From an uncultured Parabacteroides sp. (lineage in GTDB: Bacteria; Bacteroidota; Bacteroidia; Bacteroidales; Tannerellaceae): a DNA stretch of 64,000 bases. Under the pieces are notes generated by a model that searched no databases, had not been told where the DNA came from, and saw only the letters and a list, made by a program, of their open reading frames with translations. A program made the translations under genes and the position numbers. Of the stretch, positions 54,126 to 63,155 are shown one piece after another. The DNA lies in assembly GCA_944325335.1 (NCBI GenBank), contig CALUZR010000006.1, positions 30,579 through 94,578 of the forward strand, read 5' to 3'. Within the stretch, counting starts at the first letter, position 1. Every line of letters starts with the position of its first letter.

Positions 54126-55181
54126 TTAGTTCTTAGTTAAATGCAGCGAAAGTTCGAGCGCCGTCGTGCTGTCCAGGATTTCGGGCAACTTTTCCAAGAT
54201 CGGCGTCACGATACTTTGGTAATCTTCGGGAATGAGGCCCTCGATCTTCTCTAAAACGAAGTCGATGGTGAGGAGGTTCAGGATCGCCTTGGTCTCTTCG
54301 GTGCCGAGCGTGAGCGTCAACGCGTTTCCATCGGCACTATACGTCAAGGGAATGCCTTCCGAGAGATAATCTACCAACCCCTGGAGCAGCGAGAGGAGCG
54401 ACGAGATGTCGGCGCGGGTCGACTGGGCCGTGGCGATGATCTGCGTCACGTTGAGCTGCAAGTACATGCGCCCGTCCATGACGTAATACATCGCGAGATT
54501 GAGCGGCGAAGTCTGCCACGTGTCCGTGCCGCTCTTCTTATACGTCACCGAAATGTTCCCGTCTGCACCAAACGTAAACGACTGCACCTTTTGTGAAAGC
54601 ATTGAGGGAAGAAGCATATTTGCTATCGAAGTAATTTGCTGCACTTCAGTTTGATATTCACCTTCTGCTATCCAATTGATGGATGCGCCTTTCGAGCAGT
54701 TCCACGTGCCGACCAGGTCGTTCTCCGGCATCACGACGTCTAACGTGAGCGTCAGGCGCTCGGCCGAGGCTTCGCCGCTATAGGTCAAGGTGCGGCCATA
54801 CTGCGTGTCCGTCCCGGAGAACGTGTAGGTCGAACCGTCCTCGCTGAGCGTGAGCGGCACGTTCGAGATCGTCGTAATCACCTCGCCCGGAACGACGCCT
54901 GGCGCCAACCCGGCCACCTCCGGAATGCTCTCGGAAGGGAACAATAGACTGAGGTCCAGCGTCCCGTTGAGTGTGAGCGTCGCCTTCTCGCCATCATACG
55001 TATGGAACGTGACCTGTTTGCCCAGCATCTCGTTTCCGCCATACGTAAGCGTCAAGTTATCACCACTGAACGTCTCGTTCGCCCCTTTGCCTACGCCGGG
55101 CAAATCCTCCTCGCAGGAGGCAAATAAACCCAAGAAGCCAACGAGCGACCAAATCAAAAACAAATTCTTTTTCATATCCAT
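54126..55181 (-). CDS. DUF4925-like lipoprotein
   Basis: 351 residues. Lipoprotein signal LIWSLVGFLGLFASCEEDLP with Cys in the LFASC box. The rest is beta-rich: NLTLTYGGNEMLGKQVTFHT, ATLTLNGTLDL, PLTLSEDGSTYTFSGTD, NDLVGTWNCSKG, SFTFGADGNISVTYKK. The final 60 residues are helical. This resembles DUF4925 surface lipoproteins of Bacteroidales, whose function is unknown. The next gene upstream (55275) is also secreted, is separated by a terminator, and may be functionally linked. Confidence 0.65.
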   Translation of the reverse strand: MDMKKNLFLIWSLVGFLGLFASCEEDLPGVGKGANETFSGDNLTLTYGGNEMLGKQVTFHTYDGEKATLTLNGTLDLSLLFPSESIPEVAGLAPGVVPGEVITTISNVPLTLSEDGSTYTFSGTDTQYGRTLTYSGEASAERLTLTLDVVMPENDLVGTWNCSKGASINWIAEGEYQTEVQQITSIANMLLPSMLSQKVQSFTFGADGNISVTYKKSGTDTWQTSPLNLAMYYVMDGRMYLQLNVTQIIATAQSTRADISSLLSLLQGLVDYLSEGIPLTYSADGNALTLTLGTEETKAILNLLTIDFVLEKIEGLIPEDYQSIVTPILEKLPEILDSTTALELSLHLTKN

Positions 55182-55199
55182 CTTCTTTTATGATTCAAC

Positions 55200-55235
55200 A
55201 AAAAGAGCTTACTCCCTATCACAGGGAATAAGCTC
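55200..55235 (-). terminator. Terminator of the secreted protein gene at 55275
   Basis: The stem GAGCTTA (55205-55211) with TAAGCTC (55229-55235), plus inner TCCCT/AGGGA pairing, is followed on the minus strand by five T residues. Confidence 0.8.
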
Positions 55236-55274
55236 CAACATTAATCTCAAATTATTTCAACATGAAAACATTTA

Positions 55275-56939
55275 TCAACGAACAAATTTAACGACTTCGC
55301 GATCGCCGTTCTGGTCTACCGCGATGACGTAAATACCCTTCGGCAAGTTGGCCGTCGAGATGGTCTCATCACCCGAAACCACGCCGCGAGCTACCGTCGA
55401 GCCCGTCATGCTGACAATCTGATAGTCGGCACGCTCTGCGTTCAAAACGCGTACGCCGTTGTCTGTCGGGATGATGCGGATGGCGGCTGCTTCTTCTGCG
55501 ATTTCTTCGTTAGCTGTGATGATATCTGCAGCATTCGAAGTGAAGTAAGCAGTGCCATAAGTTGTTTCACCATTGATTACATCTACCGTAATCACTTTGC
55601 TTGTCAAGTCAGCTGTTGCGCGAACGGTGTAAGTAGCAGTAGCTTCGCCATCTTTATAAGTAGTAATGTCTACATCCGCGATAGCTTCTGTCCCTGCTGT
55701 ATAAGGAGAAACTGTGATATCAACTACTGGAGTAGCATCTTCTGCTGTTGTAGCATCCTTATTACCAGTTTGAGCAATACTCAACTCATACCAAGTAGCT
55801 TCACCATCTTCAGCCAATTGTGTTACAACACGATTAACAACACTCTTTACTGCTGCTTCAGGAGTCGTTGGGATAGAAGGAGTGTTATCCGTCATTGTAA
55901 TGAAAGTCTTATTCGTCAAAGTCGAATCTGTTTTTGCTTCACTTCCATATTTCCAATTATCTACAACCAAAGAAGAAACAGTTGATGCCGAACTTTCTGT
56001 TTTTGTCATATCCAAATACAATACCGAATAAGTGACAGCATTATCTTTATAGCCTGTTACATCAATCTGCTCTACTGGCATCATTGTGTTCAACATATTC
56101 AAATGAACTACAGCATTTCCCACCGGAACTAAAGTACCTGTTATATTTTCAGGAATAGCATATAATGTTGCAGGAATTGTACCTGTAGCTAATCCACTTA
56201 AACCAACTGTAATTTGGTAATCCGAATTAATTGTAGCAGGAACTGAAGAACCTGCGAAACCAGCAATAAGGCTTGCTAAATCTCTCAATCCATCTTTAAT
56301 ATCTACATTTGCAACCAAATCTGTTGCTTCATTTTGCTCCAAAGTACAACCCAACAAGTCAAAATTCATCATGCCATTCAAGGCAGATACACTAACATTT
56401 ACATCAATTAATTTAGTACTTCCTTCCGGAGATTCAAAATTAACAGAAGCAACAGATGCTCCTGTTTCTCCTTTCACATTGATCGTTTGTGGCAAATCAA
56501 CTGTAATTGGATGTGATCCTACAGTAAAGATTGGCAACGTCTTTGTCTCATAACCTTCAAATGTAATTGTAACTTCATTACCAATCATAGCACCTACGAC
56601 AGGAATACTTGCAGCATCTACCCCCAACGACGTTAAGCTAACCACCACGCTATCCGGATGAACCGTCATTGGATCCGTAGCAGCCGCCCGCAAACTACTC
56701 GATTCCAATACCGGGATACCGGCAAATGTATTGCTCAGTTGCGGATTAGCCCACCCCAAAATATCAATGCCTGCTTGTTCTTTGATTTGTTCAAATACGA
56801 CGGGCAAGACTTCCTTCTTGAAAGCCTCTTTCTGCGCTTCGGTCAGTTGTGTCTGCTGAGCCGAAAGCGTGCTTAACGGAGCAGCCATGCAAAGGGCTGC
56901 CATAACAGATGTAAAAAGTTTTCTCATACTCATTCTCAT
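55275..56939 (-). CDS. Secreted protein with C-terminal sorting-like domain
   Basis: 554 residues. Signal peptide MAALCMAAPLSTLSAQQ. A helical lead (LTEAQKEAFKKEVLPVVFEQ) is followed by long beta-rich stretches resembling DUF4925/DUF4988-type folds (EVTITFEGYETKTLPIFTVG, LIDVNVSVSALNGMMNFDLL). The last 75 residues (GVRVLNAERADYQIVSMTG, LPKGIYVIAVDQNGDREVV) are a T9SS-type or DUF6383-like tail, similar to that of the protein at 30514. The function is unknown. It is probably surface-exposed and acts with the DUF4925-like lipoprotein downstream. Confidence 0.68.
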   Translation of the reverse strand: MRMSMRKLFTSVMAALCMAAPLSTLSAQQTQLTEAQKEAFKKEVLPVVFEQIKEQAGIDILGWANPQLSNTFAGIPVLESSSLRAAATDPMTVHPDSVVVSLTSLGVDAASIPVVGAMIGNEVTITFEGYETKTLPIFTVGSHPITVDLPQTINVKGETGASVASVNFESPEGSTKLIDVNVSVSALNGMMNFDLLGCTLEQNEATDLVANVDIKDGLRDLASLIAGFAGSSVPATINSDYQITVGLSGLATGTIPATLYAIPENITGTLVPVGNAVVHLNMLNTMMPVEQIDVTGYKDNAVTYSVLYLDMTKTESSASTVSSLVVDNWKYGSEAKTDSTLTNKTFITMTDNTPSIPTTPEAAVKSVVNRVVTQLAEDGEATWYELSIAQTGNKDATTAEDATPVVDITVSPYTAGTEAIADVDITTYKDGEATATYTVRATADLTSKVITVDVINGETTYGTAYFTSNAADIITANEEIAEEAAAIRIIPTDNGVRVLNAERADYQIVSMTGSTVARGVVSGDETISTANLPKGIYVIAVDQNGDREVVKFVR

Positions 56940-57049
56940 TTTTAGTTAGTAATTCGTTTTTACGCCGCTAATATAACACTTTCCTGCGTTGAGTGTTCTA
57001 TTTATTGGATTTTTAACCTAAAAAGGCAGTTTTCAGCCGATTTTGTGTC

Positions 57050-58336
57050 CTATTTTTTATGCGTCATGATATCGAGCACCACTTTGTCGGTTGTCTCCAT
57101 GCCTTTCGAGCCGATAGACGTCAGGTTGTAGATGGATTGGTCTACGTCCTCGTCGATAATGCCCTCGACCGACGTCACCACCTTGTTCTCCATCGCCATC
57201 ATGGCCGAGAGCATCGCGGTCGATACGCCACTCGCCACCTTCATGGCGCAACTCGGTTTCGCGCCGTCGCAGATCATGCCGGTGATATTCCCGATCATAT
57301 TCTTAATAGCGTAGGTGATTTGCGTCTTACTTCCGCTCATCAGCCACGTGATGCCGCAACTGGCGCCCGTTGCCGCTACGACGCACCCACAGAGTGCCGA
57401 CAAGCGGCCGAGGCTTTGCTTCACATAGATAACCATCAGGTGGCTCAGCATCAAAGCCCGGATGAGTTGTTCTTCCGAGGCGTGGATGTCTTGCGCAAAG
57501 GAAACGACCGGAAGGGTGGCGGCGATGCCTTGGTTTCCGCTTCCTGAGTTGCTCATGACCGGAATCATGGCGCCGTCCATCCGGGCATCGCATGCGGCGG
57601 CGGTCAGCATCAACATGTGGGTGTAAGGAGAATCGCCCAAGTATTTATGTCCATAGGGACCGGAAATCGTCTTGCCCACTTCGTGTCCGAACGTTCCTTT
57701 TACCGATTCCTTCGCTGCATGCTCGTTGAGTTTGGCCGTATCGAGGATAAAGCGGATCTCGTCGAGCGGCGTCGTCATCGCGAACTCGTAGACTAAATCA
57801 AACGAGAGCTTCAGTTCCTCGTCTTCCGCCTCTTTGCCCGTCTTTAACGAGGCCCGTTCGTCGAGCAGCACCTGGCCGTCTTTCGCTTCATAAACAAAAT
57901 GCGTATGCTCACGAGCAATGATGGCGGTCGCTTCGTGGCCTTTTGCCTGACATACGACTTCAATATACAGCTTGTCGACTTGCTCCTTTAAACCGATTTG
58001 AATCTGGCCGGCCGCTATCATCGCTTTCCCGGCTTCTAAGGCTTCGGGCGTCACGTCGCGCAGGACTTCCAATTCGTAGGCAGACTTGCCAATCAACGTC
58101 CCCAAGGCAATAGCAATCGGCAAACCCACCATGCCTGTGCCCGGAATCCCCACGCCCATCGCGTTCTTCAGAATATTTGCACTCAGCAATACGGTGATTT
58201 TATCGGGTTTTTCGCCCAGCAACTCTGCCGCACGCGCCGCCGCCAGAGCCACGGCAATTGGCTCCGTGCAACCAATGGCGGGAATGACTTCCTGATGTAT
58301 CAGGCATAAAATCTGTTTCTTTGTTATCTCGTCCAT
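57050..58336 (-). CDS. L-serine dehydratase alpha-like / cysteine desulfidase family protein
   Basis: 428 residues from the ATG at 58336 (MDEITKKQILCLIHQEVIPA); the longer frame runs into a repeat-rich leader and is rejected. Conserved blocks: AIGCTEPIAVALAAARAAEL with the cluster Cys, GVGIPGTGMVGLPIAIALG, MIPVMSNSGSGNQGIAATLP and GCVVAATGASCGITWLM, then MICDGAKPSCAMKVASGV. The three later Cys can ligate an iron-sulfur cluster. Members (YhaM/CyuA, CdsB) break L-cysteine or L-serine into pyruvate, ammonia and sulfide or water. Sequence alone favours cysteine desulfidase but does not prove it. Confidence 0.85.
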   Translation of the reverse strand: MDEITKKQILCLIHQEVIPAIGCTEPIAVALAAARAAELLGEKPDKITVLLSANILKNAMGVGIPGTGMVGLPIAIALGTLIGKSAYELEVLRDVTPEALEAGKAMIAAGQIQIGLKEQVDKLYIEVVCQAKGHEATAIIAREHTHFVYEAKDGQVLLDERASLKTGKEAEDEELKLSFDLVYEFAMTTPLDEIRFILDTAKLNEHAAKESVKGTFGHEVGKTISGPYGHKYLGDSPYTHMLMLTAAACDARMDGAMIPVMSNSGSGNQGIAATLPVVSFAQDIHASEEQLIRALMLSHLMVIYVKQSLGRLSALCGCVVAATGASCGITWLMSGSKTQITYAIKNMIGNITGMICDGAKPSCAMKVASGVSTAMLSAMMAMENKVVTSVEGIIDEDVDQSIYNLTSIGSKGMETTDKVVLDIMTHKK

Positions 58337-58360
58337 TTTTTCTATCTTTTTAAACATGTG

Positions 58361-58368
58361 CAAAAATA
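58361..58368 (-). promoter_or_regulatory. -7 box of the cysteine/serine degradation gene
   Basis: Minus strand TATTTTTG, a full TAnnTTTG match 24 bases before the chosen ATG. Confidence 0.45.
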
Positions 58369-58375
58369 CGAAATT

Positions 58376-58408
58376 AAATGAAGAATTAAGAATGAAGAAT
58401 GAAGAATT
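58376..58408. repeat. Short GAATGAAGAAT-type repeat
   Basis: Three near-repeats of AATGAAGAATT in the divergent gap between 58336 and 58490. The same motif, on the other strand, forms the end of murU at 20459-20492. Confidence 0.6.
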
Positions 58409-58489
58409 ACTTGTTTGTCCTTTTTCGGGCATTGTGCAATAAAGGAAATCGACTGCCGTTTTTCTTATATTCTATAGTTATAAAAGGAA

Positions 58490-58960
58490 ATGAACATAAC
58501 TGACATTCGTCTCATTCACGCCGAGAAAAAAAGATTTCTCGCCTTGCTTTTGCTGGCTGATGAACAGGAATCGATGATAGACCGCTATCTGGAACGGGGC
58601 GATCTTTTCGTTTGGTTTGAAACGCCGGAACGTCCTGCGGCAGTGGCGGTCATGACGACCATGGATCGTCCGGGTGTCTACGAATTGAAGAACCTCGCTG
58701 TCCGTCCCGACCTCCAAGGGAAAGGATACGGCAAGGCGTTTATCCGTTTTCTCTGGTCGCATTATGCCGATGCCAAGGAAATTTGGGTCGGGACAGGCGA
58801 CAGCCCTTCTACCCGACCCTTTTATGAACGCTGCGGCTTCCGTTATTCGCATCGGATTGCCGGTTTCTTTACCCAACATTATGACCATCCCATTGTGGAG
58901 GCAGGCGTTTTGCTGGAAGACATGATTTACCTCGTGCAAAGGCGTCCTAATCTGAAGTAA
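58490..58960 (+). CDS. GNAT-family N-acetyltransferase
   Basis: 156 residues. The acetyl-CoA loop is NLAVRPDLQGKGYGKAFIRF. It is followed by EIWVGTGDSPSTRPFYERCG and FRYSHRIAGFFTQHYDHPIV, the motif A and B pattern of GNAT enzymes. The N-terminal part DRYLERGDLFVWFETPE is the acceptor-side region. The substrate is unknown; close relatives in Bacteroidales are annotated only as GNAT. It lies 88 bases before the AraC gene on the same strand. Confidence 0.88.
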   Translation: MNITDIRLIHAEKKRFLALLLLADEQESMIDRYLERGDLFVWFETPERPAAVAVMTTMDRPGVYELKNLAVRPDLQGKGYGKAFIRFLWSHYADAKEIWVGTGDSPSTRPFYERCGFRYSHRIAGFFTQHYDHPIVEAGVLLEDMIYLVQRRPNLK

Positions 58961-59016
58961 GGACGAATAGCCACTTTTTTCTATCTGTCTGCCTATCGCA
59001 TTCCGAAAATATCCCT

Positions 59017-59024
59017 TATATTTG
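59017..59024 (+). promoter_or_regulatory. -7 box of the AraC gene
   Basis: TATATTTG, a full match to TAnnTTTG, 24 bases before the ATG at 59049. It supports the shorter start because the longer frame begins inside it. Confidence 0.5.
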
Positions 59025-59048
59025 CACGAATCTAAAAAAGATATCCTT

Positions 59049-59948
59049 ATGAACGATGTAATTAAACTGGATAAGATAGAGCAATACAACGAGTTGTTTG
59101 GATTGGAAACGTTCCATCCGCTCGTGGCGGTGGTCGACTTGAAAGACGCGACGCGTTTTCCCACGCATTTTACGATGAATTATGGCCTTTACGCGCTCTT
59201 TTTGAAAGATGTAAAGTGTGGAGACATCCGCTATGGCAAACAAACTTATGACTACCAGGAAGGAACGGTGACGAGCTTCGCGCCAGGACAAATAACGGAG
59301 GTGGAACTTTTCCCCGATGTCAAGCCCCAAGCGCGCGGACTGTTGTTTCATCCGGACTTTATCAAGGGAACGACATTGGGAAAAGAAATCAAACAGTATG
59401 GATTCTTCTCTTACGCCTCGTCGGAAGCGCTGCACCTTTCGGAAGAAGAGAAGGAAATCTTTGTGGATTGCCTTGCGAAAATCCAAACGGAATTAATGCG
59501 GCCCATCGACGGCCACACCCGCCGGCTCGTCGTGCGCAACATCGAGCTCCTGCTTGATTATTGCATGCGTTTCTATGACCGCCAATTCATCACCCGCGCC
59601 AAAGCAAACCGAGACATATTGACCCGTTTCGAAGCGTTGCTCGACGAATACTTCCAAGACCGGAAAGCGCAGGAGAATGGCCTCCCGACCGTCCGCTACT
59701 TTGCCGACAAGGTTTGCCTTTCGCCCAATTACTTTGGAGATTTAGTTAAAAAGGAAACGGGCAAAACGGCACAGGAATACATTCAGAACCGCCTTATCGA
59801 CCAGGCAAAAGAAATGATCCTGGGCACGGGCATGACGGTCTCCCAAATCGCATACGAGCTTGGTTTTCAATATTCCCAACACTTCAACCGCGTCTTTAAA
59901 AAGAACATGGGATGCACGCCCAATGAATACAGAAGACAACAAAACTAA
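59049..59948 (+). CDS. AraC-family transcriptional regulator
   Basis: 299 residues from the ATG at 59049 (MNDVIKLDKIEQYNELFGLE). Residues 20-130 are a cupin-like ligand domain (LVAVVDL, TVTSFAPGQITEVEL, ARGLLFHPDFIKGT). Residues about 195-297 are the double helix-turn-helix: VRYFADKVCLSPNYFGDLVK, KETGKTAQEYIQNRLI, TVSQIAYELGFQYSQHFN and RVFKKNMGCTPNEYRR. The ligand is not known. The PHP phosphatase gene follows after 12 bases, so the two are probably co-transcribed. Confidence 0.92.
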   Translation: MNDVIKLDKIEQYNELFGLETFHPLVAVVDLKDATRFPTHFTMNYGLYALFLKDVKCGDIRYGKQTYDYQEGTVTSFAPGQITEVELFPDVKPQARGLLFHPDFIKGTTLGKEIKQYGFFSYASSEALHLSEEEKEIFVDCLAKIQTELMRPIDGHTRRLVVRNIELLLDYCMRFYDRQFITRAKANRDILTRFEALLDEYFQDRKAQENGLPTVRYFADKVCLSPNYFGDLVKKETGKTAQEYIQNRLIDQAKEMILGTGMTVSQIAYELGFQYSQHFNRVFKKNMGCTPNEYRRQQN

Positions 59949-59960
59949 CGAAAGATAAAG

Positions 59961-60674
59961 ATGAACATCCGATTAGACGTACATACGCATACGATTGCCA
60001 GCGGCCATGCCTTCAGCACCTTGCAGGAAATGGCGCAAGCCGCAGCCGAGAAAGGTCTTGAAATCTTAGGCATCACAGAACATGCGCCCGGCATTCCGGG
60101 CACATGCGACCCGATTTATTTCCGGAACCTGCATGTCGTTCCCCGCCAACTATACGGGGTGCAACTAATGCTGGGTGCCGAATTAAATATCCTGGATTAC
60201 GATGGGAATATCGACCTCTCCGAATTCTATTGGGAAAAGATGGACTTGCGCATTGCCGGCATCCATTCGCTTTGCTATACGCCGGGAACGGTCGAACAAA
60301 ATACAGCGGCGATGATTGGAGCCATCCGGCATCCATATGTCCAAATCATCAGTCATCCGGGCGACGGGACAGCGGAATTGCTTTTCGAACCTATCGTGCA
60401 AGCGGCCAAAGAGGCACACACGATTTTGGAAATCAACAACAGCTCGCTGAATCCCGTCCGCTACAAAGAGAAAGCGCGCACCAACAACCTGGAGCTGCTC
60501 CGCCTCTGCAAACAATACGACATGCCCGTCATCTTAGGCAGCGATGCGCACATCTCGTTTGCCATTGCGGATTACAGTTACATTTACGAATTGCTCCAAG
60601 AGACGGAATTTCCTGAAGCCTTAATCCTGAACGACAAACCGGAACTCTTCTTAAAGAGCTTGAAACAGGCATAA
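59961..60674 (+). CDS. PHP-domain phosphatase (YcdX-like)
   Basis: 237 residues. The PHP metal ligands appear in order: LDVHTHTIASGH, EILGITEHAPGIPG, LMLGAELNI, AGIHSLCYTP, VQIISHPGDG and VILGSDAHISFAIAD. It matches the E. coli YcdX type, a trinuclear zinc phosphatase. The natural substrate is unknown. It is probably the second gene of a transcript with the AraC regulator. It converges with the TPR protein gene, with a hairpin between. Confidence 0.9.
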   Translation: MNIRLDVHTHTIASGHAFSTLQEMAQAAAEKGLEILGITEHAPGIPGTCDPIYFRNLHVVPRQLYGVQLMLGAELNILDYDGNIDLSEFYWEKMDLRIAGIHSLCYTPGTVEQNTAAMIGAIRHPYVQIISHPGDGTAELLFEPIVQAAKEAHTILEINNSSLNPVRYKEKARTNNLELLRLCKQYDMPVILGSDAHISFAIADYSYIYELLQETEFPEALILNDKPELFLKSLKQA

Positions 60675-60687
60675 ATAAACGCAGAAA

Positions 60688-60732
60688 CACCGAGACACGG
60701 AGAATAATAAATAAAAACTCCATGTCTCGGTG
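60688..60732. terminator. Hairpin between converging genes
   Basis: The 15-base arms CACCGAGACACGGAG (60688-60702) and CTCCATGTCTCGGTG (60718-60732) have one mismatch and an AT-rich loop. There is no long T run, so termination is likely but weaker. Confidence 0.6.
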
Positions 60733-60753
60733 CCTCTATGTTCAAATCACGAT

Positions 60754-62472
60754 TTACTTCAACAACTTCTCAGCCGCCGGGTCTCCCAACTCTTTTGCCT
60801 TTAGGAAATCGGCTTGGGCTTTTTCGGGTTGGTTTGTCCGCTGATAACAGATACCGCGCAAACGATAGCAAGCGGCAAACTCAGGCGCCAAGGCCAGGGC
60901 TTTCTCGATACTCTGCATCGCTTCCGGATATTTCTCCAAACGGATATAAATCGAAGCCTCCTCGGCGGGATAGATGGGCTGCTCAGGCGCAAACGAGATG
61001 GCTTGCCGGATATCTGCCAACGCGCCTTCGAAGTCCTCCAAGCGGAACTTCGCTTGCTCGCGATAATAATAGAAATTATCATCCACGCGTCCACCAACCA
61101 CTTTATAATAAAGGTCATAATCCGCCACCGCCTCTGCATACTGACGCAAGCGGAGCCGCCAATCGATCCGGTCGAGAATATAAGGAGCCGCCTCCTCACG
61201 CACGGGGTCGCCGCAGCAAGCCACGGCGCTATCCAGCAATTGGATAATCTCGCCCATATTGAATCCAGGCTGTGCGGCTTTTGTCTTGGCTGCCATATAC
61301 CACGAATTACCGTTTGCTGCATCACTTTGGTTCACAATCATATATTCATTGTAGGCAGAGGCATAATCGCCTTTCGCCAGATACATATCGGCTTGGAGCT
61401 GATGATAAATCGGACGATCCTCCTCTTTCAGCGTTTCCGTCAGCAAGACTTGCGCCCAGTTGGCATTCCATTGCGGATTTTGAAGCGTCGAATCGGACAA
61501 GGCAATTTGGTAAACCAATTGCGCCTTGGCGAACATCGCCTCGCTTTTCCGTTCCGCCAGTTCGATCGCACGGTCTAAATCATCCGTCGCGCGGCGGAGG
61601 CAATCGTCGACATCCTTTCCCAATTCGCCGCGATGCTGGGCATAATAAGTTCCTCTTCGCAAATAACTTTCCGACCAATCGGGGAAAGTCGCCACGAAAT
61701 CATTCAATGTCTCAAGGAATGTCTTCGCATCTTGCGTATTCTCGATAATATATGTCGCGACACGAGCCTGCTCGCGGTCGGCCGGCCAAGCTTTCCGGAT
61801 CCCGATATTAGTATAAGTCTCGCTAAACGCAGCCGTCGAACTGATTTGCAGGCTATTTGCATACGCAGCCGAGACGGCATACGAGCAGTCGTTCTTTCCC
61901 GATGCATCCTCTTGGGCCAGCCCAAATACTTTTCCATCCGCATTTAATACGGGCGCATTTGGCCAATCCATTTCCAACGGGAAAGAGAGCTTGTAATAAT
62001 GGTAAGCATCTTTCAGCTTTGATGCCTCCTCCACTTTCCCGTTCCCAAATGCTTTAACCTTTCCGCCGCCTTCTACAAAGGGCATGAGGTACGCCTCTTC
62101 TCCCACCGCCAGCGGGGCATCAGCCAATTCCAGGCAATCTACCTTTTTGCCAACGCGCGCCTGCAGGCGGATGACATCATACAATTCATCGGCCGCCAGC
62201 ACGCGGTCTATTGGATAGTTCTTCCCATCACTTGTCGTCACGACAGCCTTCTGGGCGTCTTTAAAAAGGGTATAGGAAGAAAGCAGCTTGCCATCTTCGC
62301 TGACGAAGAAACCAGTGCCCTTGTGGAGCGTCGTCCCGTCTGCCTTGTAAGTCGTGATGGTCACTACCGCTTTTTTCTGTTTGTCCATCCATTTTGGCGC
62401 CTTTGCTTGCGCAAAAGCACATAAGTAAAAGCAACTGATGCCAATTATAAATAAAAATTTCTTCATTATCAT
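60754..62472 (-). CDS. Trypsin-fold pseudoprotease with TPR repeats
   Basis: 572 residues. Signal peptide FLFIIGISCFYLCAFAQ. Residues about 35-210 follow the HtrA/trypsin fold: GTGFFVSEDGKLLSSYTLFK, YDVIRLQARVG and DWPNAPVLNADGKVFGLA. The positions where active enzymes have the catalytic His (after the VSEDG strand) and Ser (in GNSGGP) hold SSYTLF and DWPNAP, so it is probably inactive. Residues about 260-570 are TPR repeats (ESYLRRGTYYAQHRGELG, EDFEGALADIRQAISFAPEQ, RLRGICYQRTNQPEKAQADF). It lies 15 bases after the FHA gene. Confidence 0.78.
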   Translation of the reverse strand: MIMKKFLFIIGISCFYLCAFAQAKAPKWMDKQKKAVVTITTYKADGTTLHKGTGFFVSEDGKLLSSYTLFKDAQKAVVTTSDGKNYPIDRVLAADELYDVIRLQARVGKKVDCLELADAPLAVGEEAYLMPFVEGGGKVKAFGNGKVEEASKLKDAYHYYKLSFPLEMDWPNAPVLNADGKVFGLAQEDASGKNDCSYAVSAAYANSLQISSTAAFSETYTNIGIRKAWPADREQARVATYIIENTQDAKTFLETLNDFVATFPDWSESYLRRGTYYAQHRGELGKDVDDCLRRATDDLDRAIELAERKSEAMFAKAQLVYQIALSDSTLQNPQWNANWAQVLLTETLKEEDRPIYHQLQADMYLAKGDYASAYNEYMIVNQSDAANGNSWYMAAKTKAAQPGFNMGEIIQLLDSAVACCGDPVREEAAPYILDRIDWRLRLRQYAEAVADYDLYYKVVGGRVDDNFYYYREQAKFRLEDFEGALADIRQAISFAPEQPIYPAEEASIYIRLEKYPEAMQSIEKALALAPEFAACYRLRGICYQRTNQPEKAQADFLKAKELGDPAAEKLLK

Positions 62473-62487
62473 TTTTACATTTTACAA

Positions 62488-63033
62488 TTAAAGATTCTCT
62501 TCTTCATGTTTACTTCCGGCTGTGCGCAGGATGAAAGTTGTGGCGCCAAGGGTTATGACGTCGCCGTCTTCCAAGCGGACAGTCTCCCGGTCACCCAGCA
62601 GTTCATTTCGGAGGAAAGTTCCCGTCAAGCTGGGGAAATCGCGCAAGAAATAATCCAATCCGCCTTCCTTGTTTTCTTTTACGGTGATGACGCAATGCTT
62701 CCGCCCCATGCTCGGGTCGCTGGTGATGATTTCCACATTCACGCCATCCGTGTCCTTGTTCCGCCGCCCGACGACGTTCTCGCCCATTGCCAACGGCAAT
62801 TCCTGTTTAAATGCAAATGCGTTTTCAATCACCACAATCGAGCCGCACGAGAAATCCGCCTCACGCACCTCCTTTTCTTCTCCTGTTTTATTCCGGACCA
62901 CTTTCCGTCCTATTTTTATTTTGAATTGCGAAGCGCATGCGGGACAGACCATCGGAACGACCTGGCCGTCCTCATATTTCTTTTCGTCGAATGTGATCTG
63001 ATGGTCACATTTAGGGCAAAATACTCGTTTCAT
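62488..63033 (-). CDS. FHA-domain protein with N-terminal zinc ribbon
   Basis: 181 residues. The first 40 residues hold a zinc ribbon (FCPKCDHQITF, VCPACASQFKI). Residues about 75-175 are an FHA domain: GENVVGRRNKDTDGVNVEI, TSDPSMGRKHCVITV and DFPSLTGTFLRNELLG, with the Arg, Ser and Asn typical of phosphothreonine binding. No signal peptide, so cytoplasmic. It is co-oriented with the TPR pseudoprotease (15-base gap) and has a TATCTTTG -7 box at 63058-63065. The partner kinase, if any, is outside the window. Confidence 0.88.
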   Translation of the reverse strand: MKRVFCPKCDHQITFDEKKYEDGQVVPMVCPACASQFKIKIGRKVVRNKTGEEKEVREADFSCGSIVVIENAFAFKQELPLAMGENVVGRRNKDTDGVNVEIITSDPSMGRKHCVITVKENKEGGLDYFLRDFPSLTGTFLRNELLGDRETVRLEDGDVITLGATTFILRTAGSKHEEENL

Positions 63034-63099
63034 TTCTATTTCGGATTAATAAACGCGCAAAGATATAAAATTTTCCACATTTCCAGGTCTTAAAACCAA

Positions 63100-63136
63100 T
63101 TTTCCGAAGCCACGCTTGAGGCGCAACCTCGGAAAA
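63100..63136 (-). terminator. Hairpin after the outer-membrane protein gene
   Basis: The arms TTTTCCGA and TCGGAAAA, with CGC/GCG pairing inside, lie 20 bases after the stop at 63156. The T content after the stem is modest. Confidence 0.4.
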
Positions 63137-63155
63137 TCTCCGTCCGCATCTTCCT